Below are positions 54,984-63,515 of a stretch of 64,000 bases of DNA, one piece after another. The notes under the pieces are model-generated. The model was given only the letters and a program-made list of their open reading frames with translations. It did no database searches and was not told the origin of the DNA. The position numbers and the translations under genes are program-made. Positions within the stretch are counted from its first letter, which is position 1, and each line of letters opens with the position of its first letter. This stretch comes from Deltaproteobacteria bacterium (GTDB taxonomy: Bacteria > Desulfobacterota > Desulfuromonadia > Desulfuromonadales > Geopsychrobacteraceae), in assembly GCA_018399135.1 (NCBI GenBank), contig JAGYPB010000003.1, positions 23,639 through 87,638 on the forward strand, read 5' to 3'.

Positions 54984-56891
54984 TCATTTAAGCAGTTTGT
55001 TGATAACCTCCCGGTACTTGGTTTCGATAACGTGACGTTTCTTTTTCAGCGTGTTGGTCAATTCTTCGCCGGCAGTAAATTCCTTGTCTAAAAAATGAAT
55101 GTTCTGAAGTTTTTCAAAAGGTTTGAATCCTTTTTTTGTATTCAACAACTTATTGATTTCGACTTTGACCCGATCCAGAACCTTTTGATCAGAAAGCAGC
55201 TGATCCTTGGTTTCTGCCAGTTGTTCAGCTTTGTCGGCAATAAACTCACGTAACAGATCCATATCAGGTACGATCAGCGCACCAAGCCCTTTTTTATCCT
55301 GTCCGACCAGAACCGCATCGGTGACAAAGGGGAGTTGGGTAATGGTTGACTCAATCCGACTGGGATCAATATTTTCACCACTGGCCAGAACAATAATTTC
55401 TTTTGAGCGACCAGTAATCACCAGCTCGCCGCTCAATGTCAATTTGCCCAGATCGCCGGTGCGAAAAAAACCGTCAGCAGTGAAAGCGTTACGATTTTCT
55501 TCGTCGTCCTGGTAATAGCCTGGGAATACCTGCTCTCCACGAACCTGAATTTCCCCTTCTTCTCCAGCGGGCAGTTTCTGACCCTCTTCAGCGACAATTC
55601 GCAGTTCCGTCCCTTTTGTGGGTGGCCCCAGGGTGCCGAAAATCTCACAGTTCAGTGCCCGTCCGGCAATGGCTGGTGCGCATTCGGTCATGCCGTAGGC
55701 GTTGACGATGCGGATGCCGATGGCATCGATCCACTCATCCAGATAGGTTGGCAAACTGCCACCACCACTGATCGCCATGCGTAAGCGTCCCCCAAAACGC
55801 GTTTGCACTGCCGCGAGTTTTTTCAGGGCGAAACGGTAAGGTAATAACAGGCTAACTAGCATACTGAGGGAGATCAGTTTTTCCCAGACAACAATCAAGG
55901 GGTTGCTGTGGTGAAATCGTGGTAACTGGTTTTTCAGGCGACGCCGGTGAAAACGATAAGTGACAGAGATAGTTACGAGCTTTTTAAAGATGCGCGCCTT
56001 ACGCGGATCCTGTTTTTCAAGGGTTTGATTGATCTTGCTGTACATCGATTCCCACAGCCGCGGCACCGTTGCTACCAGAGTAGGCTGGTAGGTTTCCAGA
56101 TCGGCAGCAAAGGTTTTGATGCTTGAATAAACGGTGCAGCACCCTTGTGATAAAGCAAGATATTCACACGCCCGTTCAAAAATATGCCAGCTTGGCAGAA
56201 TGGAGACAAAGCTGTCGGTTTCTTTAAGGGCAATGATTTCCGGCAGGGTGTGGACATTGTACATAATGTTGCGGTGGGTGAGGATGACCCCTTTGGGATT
56301 GCCGGTGGTTCCTGAGGTGTAGATCAGGGTAAATGTGTCGTCAAGGCTTAAGGCGTAGCGACGGGCAATGAATTCTTCCCGGTCGCCTGGGGTGATAGTT
56401 CGGTCGTCAAGGATGTCATTGTAACTGTAGACATTATCGAACCAGCGGTGGGTCTTTCCGCCTTCGATAACGAAAATCGACCGCAGGTTCTTCATCTTCT
56501 TGAGCATGGTGCTGTGGGCTTTGAGCAGTGCTTCTGTTTCAATAACCAGAAACTCGCAATCGGCATGTGCAAGAATGTATTCGAGTTCCTGGGTGGGGGT
56601 ATCGCTGCCGCGCGGAATGCTGATCGCTCCTAGAGAGATCAGGGCAACGTCGGTGACTATCCAGCCGTAGCGGTTGTCCGATAACAGCATGACCTTGCTT
56701 CCCTTGCCAACCTTATGGGAGGCAAAGGCTTTGGCAAGAATCAACGCATCCTCAAAAAGCTTGCCATAACTGACGTGAAATTCGCTGCCGGCGGCACGAT
56801 AGATAAAAGCGTTGTGCTCAGCATAGTTTTCACTGCTGGCTAGCAAAGTATCAAACAGGGTTCCCTGTGGCGTGACGGCAGTAACCATCAT
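54984..56891 (-). CDS. Long-chain acyl-CoA synthetase (AMP-forming)
   Basis: 635 residues. P-loop TLIYTSGTTGNPKGV, LPSWHIFERACEY, the AMP-binding NAYGMTECAP and hinge GFFRTGDLG. C-terminal domain carries the catalytic Lys region. Activates fatty acids to acyl-CoA; FadD/LCFA family. ATG 56891 begins 2 bp after the YchJ stop, so the two are probably one transcript. Confidence 0.93.
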   Translation of the reverse strand: MMVTAVTPQGTLFDTLLASSENYAEHNAFIYRAAGSEFHVSYGKLFEDALILAKAFASHKVGKGSKVMLLSDNRYGWIVTDVALISLGAISIPRGSDTPTQELEYILAHADCEFLVIETEALLKAHSTMLKKMKNLRSIFVIEGGKTHRWFDNVYSYNDILDDRTITPGDREEFIARRYALSLDDTFTLIYTSGTTGNPKGVILTHRNIMYNVHTLPEIIALKETDSFVSILPSWHIFERACEYLALSQGCCTVYSSIKTFAADLETYQPTLVATVPRLWESMYSKINQTLEKQDPRKARIFKKLVTISVTYRFHRRRLKNQLPRFHHSNPLIVVWEKLISLSMLVSLLLPYRFALKKLAAVQTRFGGRLRMAISGGGSLPTYLDEWIDAIGIRIVNAYGMTECAPAIAGRALNCEIFGTLGPPTKGTELRIVAEEGQKLPAGEEGEIQVRGEQVFPGYYQDDEENRNAFTADGFFRTGDLGKLTLSGELVITGRSKEIIVLASGENIDPSRIESTITQLPFVTDAVLVGQDKKGLGALIVPDMDLLREFIADKAEQLAETKDQLLSDQKVLDRVKVEINKLLNTKKGFKPFEKLQNIHFLDKEFTAGEELTNTLKKKRHVIETKYREVINKLLK

Positions 56892-56893
56892 GG

Positions 56894-57376
56894 TTATTGT
56901 CCGCAGCACTTTTTGAATTTTTTACCACTGCCACAACCGCACGGGTCGTTACGGCCAATCTTGGAGACAGTCACTGGGGGAGATTTGATCATTTCCCCCT
57001 CGGTAAACAGCCAATGACCGTCGAGTTTGACAAAATGCCCGCGCTCATGATGGTTGCGGATCACCCCTTTGTCGCGAAAACGCGCAATGAATTCGACCTC
57101 GCCGCGCTCACCATCAGCGCTGTCTGTGCTTGTTGCAACCACTTCGAGCCCGAGCCACTGGGATTTTTCGGCCCAGCTTTTGGTGCCTTTGTGGTCGTAA
57201 TTGGTGCGGTGGTCCGGGTGGGTGCTGTTGTAAAGAAAATCAACCGCCACCTTGTCATGGGCACTGTAACGGGCACGCATTAGTTCTTCCGCTGTTGCCG
57301 CAATTTTATTACCGCTGATGAATGGTTCGCAACAATCGGCATATTCCATGTTTGTGCCGCACGGGCATAGGTTCAC
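56894..57376 (-). CDS. YchJ-family SEC-C zinc-binding protein
   Basis: 160 residues. CPCG...ADCCEPF at the start and the SEC-C motif [16 protein letters not shown] at the end flank a cystatin-like YchJ domain ([20 protein letters not shown]). A cytoplasmic protein with unknown detailed function. Just upstream of the acyl-CoA synthetase. Confidence 0.92.
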   Translation of the reverse strand: MNLCPCGTNMEYADCCEPFISGNKIAATAEELMRARYSAHDKVAVDFLYNSTHPDHRTNYDHKGTKSWAEKSQWLGLEVVATSTDSADGERGEVEFIARFRDKGVIRNHHERGHFVKLDGHWLFTEGEMIKSPPVTVSKIGRNDPCGCGSGKKFKKCCGQ

Positions 57377-57438
57377 GGGAGTCTCCTTCTTGCTTCAATA
57401 AATGAACACAAAGGGCGGGGTATTATCTTGAGGAAAAC

Positions 57439-57495
57439 GTAACTATTCAGCTCTATCCTTGCCCAGGATCCCCGAACCGGTACTGAACAGAATAC
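57439..57495. repeat. Dispersed repeat R2, short copy (R2c)
   Basis: 57 bp between GTAACTATTCAG and CTGAACAGAATAC, which form imperfect terminal inverted repeats. Core CCCAGGATCCCCGAACCGGT. The best preserved short form; it lies between YchJ and NosL genes. Confidence 0.7.
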
Positions 57496-57505
57496 GGAAA
57501 AACAA

Positions 57506-58027
57506 TTACTGATTCGTTGGTGTCTGCTCTGCTGCCATGCGCGCCCGCCGGGCCTTACGGCGTTCACGGATCATCCGTGTGTCTTCGTAAAGATCGCTGA
57601 AGGTAGCCTGAAGGGTGTCCTCAAAGGTGGCCATTTCGCCATTGTTTTCTGCGATAAAAGCTTCCGCATCAGCCCGCTGGGCAAAGGCCCATTTAGCGCG
57701 TTTGCTCATTACTCCGGGGCGCTTTCCACCAATCACCCAGATAGCGGTTTCAGCGTCAATCAGTTCGTCGGTGTAATAATCACCGACCATCATCTGTACT
57801 GGTGCCTTGTCAAGATTGTTGACCATATCTACAGCCGCACAGCGGATGCTGCAGGTCCCGACCTCACTGCCGTCGTCATACACAAGCAGCATGCGGCTGA
57901 AGGAGAATTTACCGCGATCCATTCCGCAATGAGGGCAGGAGGGGTGGTTGACAATGTCGCTCTGAGAGCCGATAACTAGAGTGGCAACAAACAACAGGGC
58001 AAAAAACAGCAGAATAATTTTTTTCAC
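57506..58027 (-). CDS. NosL-family copper-binding protein
   Basis: 173 residues from GTG 58027 (GAGGAGA 5 bp upstream). Signal-type N-terminus (KKIILLFFALLFVATLVIG), then NosL motif CPHCGMDRGKFSFSRMLLVY, and TCSIRCAAVDM. NosL proteins deliver copper, best known with nitrous-oxide reductase, but no nos genes are here. A long charged tail (RERRKARRARMAAEQ) is unusual. With the SafE and ctaB genes it may serve another copper enzyme. Confidence 0.82.
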   Translation of the reverse strand: MKKIILLFFALLFVATLVIGSQSDIVNHPSCPHCGMDRGKFSFSRMLLVYDDGSEVGTCSIRCAAVDMVNNLDKAPVQMMVGDYYTDELIDAETAIWVIGGKRPGVMSKRAKWAFAQRADAEAFIAENNGEMATFEDTLQATFSDLYEDTRMIRERRKARRARMAAEQTPTNQ

Positions 58028-58180
58028 AATAATCTCCTCGTAGGCCGGGGCATTCATTGCCATAGCATAGGTACAAAAACCTGACCGCATCCTTTTACCA
58101 GTAAATTGTGGCAACGACAAGGGCCCGGCGAATTTTTGTCCCAAGCCGGATGACACCGCCGCAGCGGAGAATGACAACAG

Positions 58181-58855
58181 ATGGATCCCCTTTATTCCCT
58201 GGCATTAATGACCGGATTATTCGGCTCCGCCCACTGCATTGGTATGTGCGGCGGTATTGTTACCGCACTATCGCTGACCGCCGATGGGCGCAACAGCGGC
58301 CCCTTGTTTCATCTGCTCTATAATGTCGGCAGAACAGTCACTTACGGACTGATCGGCCTGGTAGTCGGCTGGCTCGGTTCGGCTCTGGCAATGAGCGGTT
58401 CTTATCAGCTGGTGACCCTGGGGCTGTTGATTTTCAGTGATATTCTTGTCATCCTGATTGGACTCGGTAGCGTCGGCCTGTTTAAACGGATCAATATCAT
58501 GGCCCTCGAGTTTGCCGGGCCGATTCAGTATTTGTCACGTGCGGTCAAAGGCTTGCGTAGATTACCTCCGGCGTTGTCGGCTCTGCCACTGGGGATGCTG
58601 TTCGGTTTTTTGCCTTGTGGGCTGTTATACGCTATGGCGATTACCGCCGCCGGTAGCGCTGACCCGCTACGGGGAGGTATCACCATGGTCGCTTTTGGTG
58701 TTGGCACCATTCCCTCCCTGTTTCTGGTCGGGAGTGCCGCTCAGTGGTTCAGCCGCAAGCGCAACTGGATGCTGAAAGGGGCTGGGTTGCTGGTTGCCCT
58801 GATGGGTTGTTATAATTTGTTCCGGCATCTGACCATGGATGTTGTTTGTCATTAG
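58181..58855 (+). CDS. SafE/UreH-like membrane protein (DsbD_2 type)
   Basis: 224 residues with six helices. GSAHCIGMCGG near the start and FGFLPCGLLYAM carry the paired cysteines of the UreH_2/DsbD_2 group often annotated as sulfite exporter or cytochrome-oxidase biogenesis protein. Starts 153 bp from, and divergent to, NosL. It may move metals or thiols for copper-enzyme assembly. Confidence 0.85.
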   Translation: MDPLYSLALMTGLFGSAHCIGMCGGIVTALSLTADGRNSGPLFHLLYNVGRTVTYGLIGLVVGWLGSALAMSGSYQLVTLGLLIFSDILVILIGLGSVGLFKRINIMALEFAGPIQYLSRAVKGLRRLPPALSALPLGMLFGFLPCGLLYAMAITAAGSADPLRGGITMVAFGVGTIPSLFLVGSAAQWFSRKRNWMLKGAGLLVALMGCYNLFRHLTMDVVCH

Positions 58856-58885
58856 CAGACTGTTTAAATCAATCTGGAGAAGTCG

Positions 58886-59998
58886 ATGGAAGAATCAGTC
58901 AATAAGCTCATTGTTCAGTTTTTGAATACGCTTAATCTTGATGGAAATTATGCCTGGATCATTCAGGCTTTTATTGTTGTCCTGCTGACATCCTTAGCCA
59001 GTTATGGGGTCAAAAGGACTTTTGATCGTCTTGAAAAAACGGCACAGACTACCAAAACCTTTTGGGATGATTTACTCATCAGCTCAGCTCGCAAACCGGT
59101 ACGGATTTTTATCTGGCTCAATGGTCTGTTATGGGCAACTGAAGTTGTCCGTCAAGTTTCGAATGAGCCGATTTTTAATTTTATCGATCCGATCCGTGAA
59201 GTTTCCTTTATTGTGATTTTTGCCTGGTTTATGACAGGCTTGATCAATAAGGGTGAAGCGACAATTCAAAGCCCAAAACGAGTGAAAAAACCCCTTGATG
59301 CAACAACCGCATCGGCTCTGGGCAAATTATTACGGTTATCGGTGCTGATAACGACAGCGCTTGTTGTCCTGCAGACATTGGGCTTTAGTATTTCAGGTGT
59401 GTTGGCTTTTGGTGGTATCGGTGGTATCGCCGTCGGTTTTGCTGCCAAGGATCTACTCGCCAATTTTTTCGGTGGCTTGATGATCTATCTGGATCAACCA
59501 TTCAGGGTCGGCGATTGGGTGCGCTCGCCCGATAAAGAGATTGAGGGGACAGTTGAAAACATCGGCTGGCGTCTGACTTGTATCCGAACCTTTGACAAGC
59601 GCCCTTTATATGTTCCCAATGCAACGTTTGCCACAATTTCTGTGGAAAATCCGTCGCGGATGACTAACCGGCGTATTTTTGAAAACATCGGGGTGCGTTA
59701 TGCTGACGGCAATAAAGTCGTCACTATCGTCAAGCAGGTCAAAAAGATGCTGTGTTCGCATCCGGACATCGCTGCCGATCTGACGATGATCGTCAATGTG
59801 AATCGCTTTGCCGCTTCTTCCATCGATTTTATGGTCTACACCTTTACCAAAACCACGAACTGGGTGGAATTTCATGGCATCAAAGAGGACGTGATGCTCA
59901 AGATTATGGGGATTATTGAAGATAACGGGGCAGAGATTGCTTACCCGACCCAGACGATTCATCTCGAATCACCGGAACCCGATCCGCAGGAACAGTAG
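58886..59998 (+). CDS. MscS-family mechanosensitive channel
   Basis: 370 residues. About four membrane helices, with the pore helix at about 170-195 (GGIGGIAVGFAAKDLLANFF) and the beta domain FRVGDWVRSPDKEIEGTVENI. The C-terminal alpha/beta domain is standard. Opens on membrane tension to release solutes under osmotic downshock. Confidence 0.93.
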   Translation: MEESVNKLIVQFLNTLNLDGNYAWIIQAFIVVLLTSLASYGVKRTFDRLEKTAQTTKTFWDDLLISSARKPVRIFIWLNGLLWATEVVRQVSNEPIFNFIDPIREVSFIVIFAWFMTGLINKGEATIQSPKRVKKPLDATTASALGKLLRLSVLITTALVVLQTLGFSISGVLAFGGIGGIAVGFAAKDLLANFFGGLMIYLDQPFRVGDWVRSPDKEIEGTVENIGWRLTCIRTFDKRPLYVPNATFATISVENPSRMTNRRIFENIGVRYADGNKVVTIVKQVKKMLCSHPDIAADLTMIVNVNRFAASSIDFMVYTFTKTTNWVEFHGIKEDVMLKIMGIIEDNGAEIAYPTQTIHLESPEPDPQEQ

Positions 59999-60047
59999 TT
60001 CTGAACTGCAGGTCATATTGATACTCAATACCCAAGGAGACAGGAAC

Positions 60048-60332
60048 ATGGCAAAGGCAAGCGCGCGGCACATTCTGGTACCATCAGAGGCAGACTGTAA
60101 TACCTTAAAAAAAATGATCGAAGGCGGCGAGGATTTTGCCGACGTGGCGAAACAGCACTCAAAATGTCCTTCCGGCAAGCAGGGGGGTGCGCTGGGCGAA
60201 TTTTCCCCCGGGCAGATGGTCAAGGAGTTTGACGAGGTGGTTTTTTCCGGTGACATCGGCAAGGTGCTGGGGCCGGTCAAGACCCAGTTCGGTTATCATC
60301 TGATTGAGATTACCAGCCGCACCGACTCATAA
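60048..60332 (+). CDS. Parvulin-type peptidyl-prolyl isomerase (PpiC)
   Basis: 94 residues, one parvulin domain: SARHILVPSEADC, GGEDFADVAKQHSKCPSG, GGALGEFSPGQMVKEF and FGYHLIEI. No signal peptide, so cytoplasmic. ATG 60048 follows AAGGAG. Confidence 0.94.
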   Translation: MAKASARHILVPSEADCNTLKKMIEGGEDFADVAKQHSKCPSGKQGGALGEFSPGQMVKEFDEVVFSGDIGKVLGPVKTQFGYHLIEITSRTDS

Positions 60333-60352
60333 GATTCTGGATATCAACTAAT

Positions 60353-60507
60353 TGATGCTTTTGCAAAAAAGCATCAGGTGGGATGACTAAGCAAAAAGCG
60401 CCAAATGCAAGGCGCGCTATTGTTGAACAATGAGACGTACTTATGTACGTCGAAGCAGCGAAATGATGGCAGCAACGCCGCAGTTGGTGAGTTTTTGCGA
60501 CGCCATC
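60353..60507 (-). repeat. Dispersed repeat R1, copy C
   Basis: About 155 bp, inverted relative to copies A and B. Minus-strand order: GATGGCGTCGCAAAAACTCA, CGACGTACATAAGTACGTC (a 7-bp stem), GCGCCTTGCATTTGGCGC (a 5-bp stem) and a final TGATGCTTTTTTGC with AAAAGCATCA. This is the most regular copy and best shows the hairpins. It touches the EamA stop at 60510. Confidence 0.82.
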
Positions 60508-60509
60508 AC

Positions 60510-61382
60510 CTATTTGCGTAGTGCCAGGGAGGCGTTGGCCGAAAAAATCAGAAAGGTGCCGATCCAGCCGGTAGCTGTCAGAACCGGATCAGCAACCAGC
60601 AGCGGACCGAGCAGGGCGGCCATGAGGATGCGGCTGGAGGAAAGAATGGATCCTTCCACCGCGGTAACAAAGACGAAGCCGTAGGTCAGCAGGTATTGCC
60701 CTAACACGCCGGCAACGGAACAGCTGAGTAAAAACAGGAGTTCGGTGCTGTCTGGCAGGAAGATGGTATCGTGAAATAATATCAGGATAAAGACCATTCC
60801 CAGACCAAACATGTAAAGCAGAATGGTCTGGGAATCATGGTACTGACGACTGATATTCAGGTAGATAATTGCCGCGGCGGCAGTCATGCCAGATGCCATT
60901 CCCCATAAACTGCCCGAGCCAAAATTCATGTCCCCCGGCGCCAGCACGAGCCAGATGCCGGTGAAGGCAACAAAAACAATGATAAAAGACACCAGATCGC
61001 GCTGCCCGCGCAGGAAAAACCAGGAAAACAGAGCAACAAACAACGGATAGGTCATGTTGAGAATATTGGCCTGGGCTACCGATCCGACTTCGACGGCTTT
61101 GTAAAAGCAGAAAACTGCGGCTGTATTGGTAACGGCGCGACCGATAAGATAATGGTGATTGCGAGGTTTGACTGGTTGTCGTTGCAGCAGCATCGTGGAA
61201 GCTACGACGATTAAGCCAAGGAGAAAGCGGGCAAAAACGTAATAGGCTGACGCAATCTCGACATAGGCCACGCCCCAGCGGATGATCAGGGTAGCGAGGT
61301 AAAAGAAAAAGGCCGAGCCTAGTACCGCACACCAGCCGATGGCTTGACGGGATGTTGTGGGTGGGGGACCGGGCAAGATCAT
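60510..61382 (-). CDS. EamA/DMT-superfamily transporter
   Basis: 290 residues, ten helices in two EamA units (about 15-140 and 155-285; EVGSVAQANILNMTYPLFVA in the first, AGVLGQYLLTYGFVF in the second). Probably exports a small metabolite; substrate unknown. Lies 7 bp after panE on the same strand. Confidence 0.88.
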   Translation of the reverse strand: MILPGPPPTTSRQAIGWCAVLGSAFFFYLATLIIRWGVAYVEIASAYYVFARFLLGLIVVASTMLLQRQPVKPRNHHYLIGRAVTNTAAVFCFYKAVEVGSVAQANILNMTYPLFVALFSWFFLRGQRDLVSFIIVFVAFTGIWLVLAPGDMNFGSGSLWGMASGMTAAAAIIYLNISRQYHDSQTILLYMFGLGMVFILILFHDTIFLPDSTELLFLLSCSVAGVLGQYLLTYGFVFVTAVEGSILSSSRILMAALLGPLLVADPVLTATGWIGTFLIFSANASLALRK

Positions 61383-61389
61383 ACGCAGT

Positions 61390-62304
61390 TCAACGCCCTT
61401 CCAGCGTATGGAGGAGGTCGAGCATCATCCGGTTTGCGGGAACGGGGATGTCGTATTTCTCACCGAGTCTGACCACTTTGCCGGCAAACATATCGACTTC
61501 GGTACGGCGTCCCGCTTCTACATCCTGGAGCATGGAGGTTTTGCCTATGGGTGACAGGGCATTGAGCACCGGCGGCCAGGCCAGAAGATCTTGTTCTGTG
61601 AGGTTGATGCCTTGAGCCTGGGCCAGGGTGATGACTTCCTGCATCAGGGTGTCAACCACGGTGCGGGCACTGGCGGATTGCTGAAAGACTCCATAAGGGG
61701 CCCTCAGGATGGCCGATGCCTGATTGATGCCGACATTGACCATAAATTTCCACCATAGCATCCGCAGCATGTCAGTTGGTGTTTCCCAAGGGAGATCAGC
61801 ATCGTCGAGGGCCTTCTGGATTTCGCCGATCAGAGGATCTTCCCCATCATTACGAGCTCTGCCGAAAATAAGCCGACCGGCATTGGCGACGGTCACCAGT
61901 CCTTTGTCACGAACCGCGTCTATACCCACTGCAACACAGTAAAGTATCTGACCGCTACCGCAGCCTGTAGCGATCTCCTCTTCGCTTGATAGCCCGTTCA
62001 TTACCGAAAGAACAAGCGTTTCCGGGCCGACCTGGGAGCGAATCAGCGGCATGGCATCGGCAAGTTGATAATCTTTCAGGGCGACGATGACAAGATCAGC
62101 AGGCCCCCGGCATTGGCAGGGGGCAATGACATCGACTCGGAAGTGGTCACCGTTAACCCTCAACCCCTCCCTGCGTAAGGTTTCTCCTCGGCCTCCTTCA
62201 GCTGCTACCGCGACGGAGAATTTTCCACAGCGGATAAAGCGACTTGCGTAAAAAGCACCGAGAGCACCGGCACCGACAATAATGATTTTTTCAATAGAAT
62301 GCAT
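61390..62304 (-). CDS. panE: 2-dehydropantoate 2-reductase family protein
   Basis: 304 residues. N-terminal NADPH site VGAGALGAFYA, catalytic Lys and Asn in LWWKFMVNVGINQ, and the C-terminal helical domain with GRRTEVDMFAGKVVRLGEKY. Reduces ketopantoate to pantoate for CoA synthesis; related reductases differ in substrate, so the symbol is probable. Followed by an EamA transporter. Confidence 0.82.
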   Translation of the reverse strand: MHSIEKIIIVGAGALGAFYASRFIRCGKFSVAVAAEGGRGETLRREGLRVNGDHFRVDVIAPCQCRGPADLVIVALKDYQLADAMPLIRSQVGPETLVLSVMNGLSSEEEIATGCGSGQILYCVAVGIDAVRDKGLVTVANAGRLIFGRARNDGEDPLIGEIQKALDDADLPWETPTDMLRMLWWKFMVNVGINQASAILRAPYGVFQQSASARTVVDTLMQEVITLAQAQGINLTEQDLLAWPPVLNALSPIGKTSMLQDVEAGRRTEVDMFAGKVVRLGEKYDIPVPANRMMLDLLHTLEGR

Positions 62305-62352
62305 GGCGATGTTTCTGAAAAATGAGGGATAGCTGTAGCCGTACAGCGGAGT

Positions 62353-62862
62353 TCAGGATGTTTTCTTACGGCGGAAAAGTCCGGTTTTCAGACTCGATAC
62401 CCGGTCAAGAAAGAGCAGCCCATCAAGGTGATCAATTTCATGCTGGATGGCTATCGCTTCAAATTCTTCAGCGCGGATAACCTGGCGCTGGTTGTTCTCA
62501 TCCTGATACTGGACAACAATGGATTCAGCCCGGGTAACATTGCCGGTATAGTCTGGAACGGACATGCAGCCCTCGCGCGCTTCGCAGGTTCCTTCGCGTT
62601 CAATAATTTCCGGGTTGACCATCTGCATCAGGCCGTGATTTTCCTGCTTTTTCCCCAGTTTGCTGCTTGATACATCGACCACGACAGCACGGCGCAGATC
62701 ACCAATCTGCGGTGCCGCAATACCAACCGAATGGCCGGCCGCGACCATGGTGTCGACCAGATCCTGAAGCAGGCTGCGGACGGAATCGTCAAAATGATCT
62801 ATCGTCACTGAAATTTCTTTGAGCAGTGGATCCGGATACACCAGAACAGTTTTTACAGCCAT
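62353..62862 (-). CDS. def: Peptide deformylase
   Basis: 169 residues. Metal ligands Cys99 (EGCMSVP) and His141, His145 (QHEIDHLDG), with Glu142 as catalyst. Motif 1 reads SVGIAAPQIG, so the first Gly of GxGxAAPQ is Ser. EGCMS replaces EGCLS. Removes formyl from nascent proteins. 3 bp before it ends the ACT gene. Confidence 0.94.
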   Translation of the reverse strand: MAVKTVLVYPDPLLKEISVTIDHFDDSVRSLLQDLVDTMVAAGHSVGIAAPQIGDLRRAVVVDVSSSKLGKKQENHGLMQMVNPEIIEREGTCEAREGCMSVPDYTGNVTRAESIVVQYQDENNQRQVIRAEEFEAIAIQHEIDHLDGLLFLDRVSSLKTGLFRRKKTS

Positions 62863-62865
62863 TTG

Positions 62866-63405
62866 TTACAACTCCACGGCAATCAATGAACGTACAGAAA
62901 TATCCACCTGCAATTGTTTCTTTAATGCTGTCATCCAGTTTTCCACGGCATCGATTTCAATGTTTGGTGGCAGGATCGCTTCAATCATCATGACATAAAC
63001 TGGTTTTTCTGTTGTGCCGATGAGTTTGGTATTTAGATCGGTAATATTGATCTGATACTCTCCCAGAACCTTGGCCACCTGATAGACAATTCCCGGTTTG
63101 TCAGCACCGTAAACGGAAATCATACATTGTTCGCCTTCCAGGTCAGGGCTGATTTCCCCACCTGGCTTCATGGTGCGGATGAACACCGACAGGTTGGTTT
63201 CCTCAAGATGACTGAAGTCTTCTTCGAACTGATCCTTGGAGGTGATATTCGGGTTGGAGATGATCAGGATCATGGAGAATTGGCCACCTAAAATCGAGCA
63301 GCTTGAATCTGCGATATTGAACCCGAGGCGGTAGAGAATTTCCGTTACCTGGGCAACGATACCGGGACGATCACGGCCAATAATGGTCAGGGCAAAATAT
63401 TGCAT
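62866..63405 (-). CDS. Tandem ACT-domain protein (GcvR-like)
   Basis: 179 residues. Two ACT domains (1-85, ALTIIGRDRPGIVAQVTEIL; 92-178, ISVYGADKPGIVYQVAKVL). Layout matches glycine-cleavage repressor GcvR, an amino-acid-sensing regulator. Probably co-transcribed with def (3-bp gap). Confidence 0.88.
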   Translation of the reverse strand: MQYFALTIIGRDRPGIVAQVTEILYRLGFNIADSSCSILGGQFSMILIISNPNITSKDQFEEDFSHLEETNLSVFIRTMKPGGEISPDLEGEQCMISVYGADKPGIVYQVAKVLGEYQINITDLNTKLIGTTEKPVYVMMIEAILPPNIEIDAVENWMTALKKQLQVDISVRSLIAVEL

Positions 63406-63515
63406 GGTGTCTCCTCCTTGATGATAAATAAATGGTAGAAAAGGATAATGCCTGATTTGCTGAGGGTAGGCAAGGGTGGAGAGACACAGATGAATGGCTC
63501 TACAAAAAATTAAAG

